Made by a program: the position numbers and the translations under genes. From Deltaproteobacteria bacterium (GTDB lineage Bacteria > Myxococcota_A > UBA9160 > SMWR01), in assembly GCA_019310965.1 (NCBI GenBank), contig JAFDDG010000040.1, positions 1 through 34,972 on the forward strand: DNA of 34,972 bases, written 5' to 3'. This document shows, in pieces, positions 34,910 to 34,972 of this stretch; position 1 is the stretch's first letter, and each line of letters opens with the position of its first letter. The notes beneath the pieces are model-generated. The model was given only the letters and a program-made list of their open reading frames with translations, did not search any database and was not told where the DNA came from.

Positions 34910-34972
34910 ATGGAACACACTTGGCAATCGGACCATCTACCGAAGCTCGAAACTGCGAACGTCGAGGGAGGG
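34910..34972 (+). CDS. Start of a further gene (5' end only)
   Basis: An ATG at 34910 with AGGAG seven bases upstream opens a frame that runs to the window edge for 21 codons (beginning MEHTWQSDHLPKL). It lies 27 bases after the TetR gene on the same strand and is probably its operon partner or target. The fragment is too short to identify. Confidence 0.6.
   Translation, partial: MEHTWQSDHLPKLETANVEGG

Overview
This is about 35 kb of high-GC chromosome with gene-dense, mostly bacterial housekeeping content at the left and accessory metabolism in the middle and right. The secA, nadK-recN and rarA neighbourhood, together with lipid and steroid-like enzymes (thiolase/DUF35 pair, PRISE-type reductase, luciferase-like oxidoreductase, Rieske oxygenases, fatty-acid hydroxylase, nitronate monooxygenase), suggests a Gram-negative, soil or marine lineage of the former Deltaproteobacteria (Myxococcota, Desulfobacterota or Binatota-like). 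That placement is inferred from gene content, since no rRNA or marker tree is available. No tRNA, rRNA, insertion sequence, phage gene, CRISPR array or origin was recognised, and no gene-free stretch exceeds 300 bases.

Layout. (1) 1-6963, minus strand: nadK and recN (NAD kinase, DNA repair), then an FHA-domain protein, an envelope M23 peptidase and secA, whose 3' end lies beyond the left edge. (2) 7013-8362, plus: rarA. (3) 8438-9424, minus: an unrecognised propeller-like protein with several His motifs, divergent from (4) 9539-14449, plus: a polytopic GT-C-like membrane protein, a LegC/ArnB-type sugar aminotransferase, a sugar-1-phosphate nucleotidyltransferase and a polyprenyl-phosphate-type GT2. 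Together these resemble a system that makes a lipid-linked amino sugar and transfers it outside the cytoplasm, with the logic of ArnB/ArnC/ArnT. (5) 14511-16166, minus: a DUF35 OB-fold/Zn-ribbon protein and its partner SCP-x-type thiolase. (6) 16458-18908, plus: a PAP2 phosphatase, two small membrane proteins and a SAM methyltransferase whose TTG start lies inside the preceding gene. (7) 19066-26590, plus: a PRISE-like reductase, an F420/FMN luciferase-like enzyme, an RND adaptor and pump pair, and a fatty-acid/sterol hydroxylase-family protein. (8) 26653-30469, minus: a TetR regulator, two tandem paralogous Rieske oxygenases and a membrane-anchored SRPBCC protein, behind a promoter covered by a 20-bp palindrome. 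(9) 30530-32815, minus: an arylsulfatase. (10) 32941 to the end, plus: a nitronate monooxygenase, a second TetR regulator with a good sigma-70-like promoter, and the first 21 codons of a further gene.

The most interesting leads are the Arn-like sugar cluster with its divergent unknown propeller protein, the TetR/palindrome/double-Rieske operon, the strong stem-loop over the start of the membrane protein, and a hairpin that spans both stop codons of a convergent gene pair. I found no clearly new defence or mobile system. Very long antisense reading frames (up to 1090 codons) run through many genes, but they are explained by high GC and codon bias.
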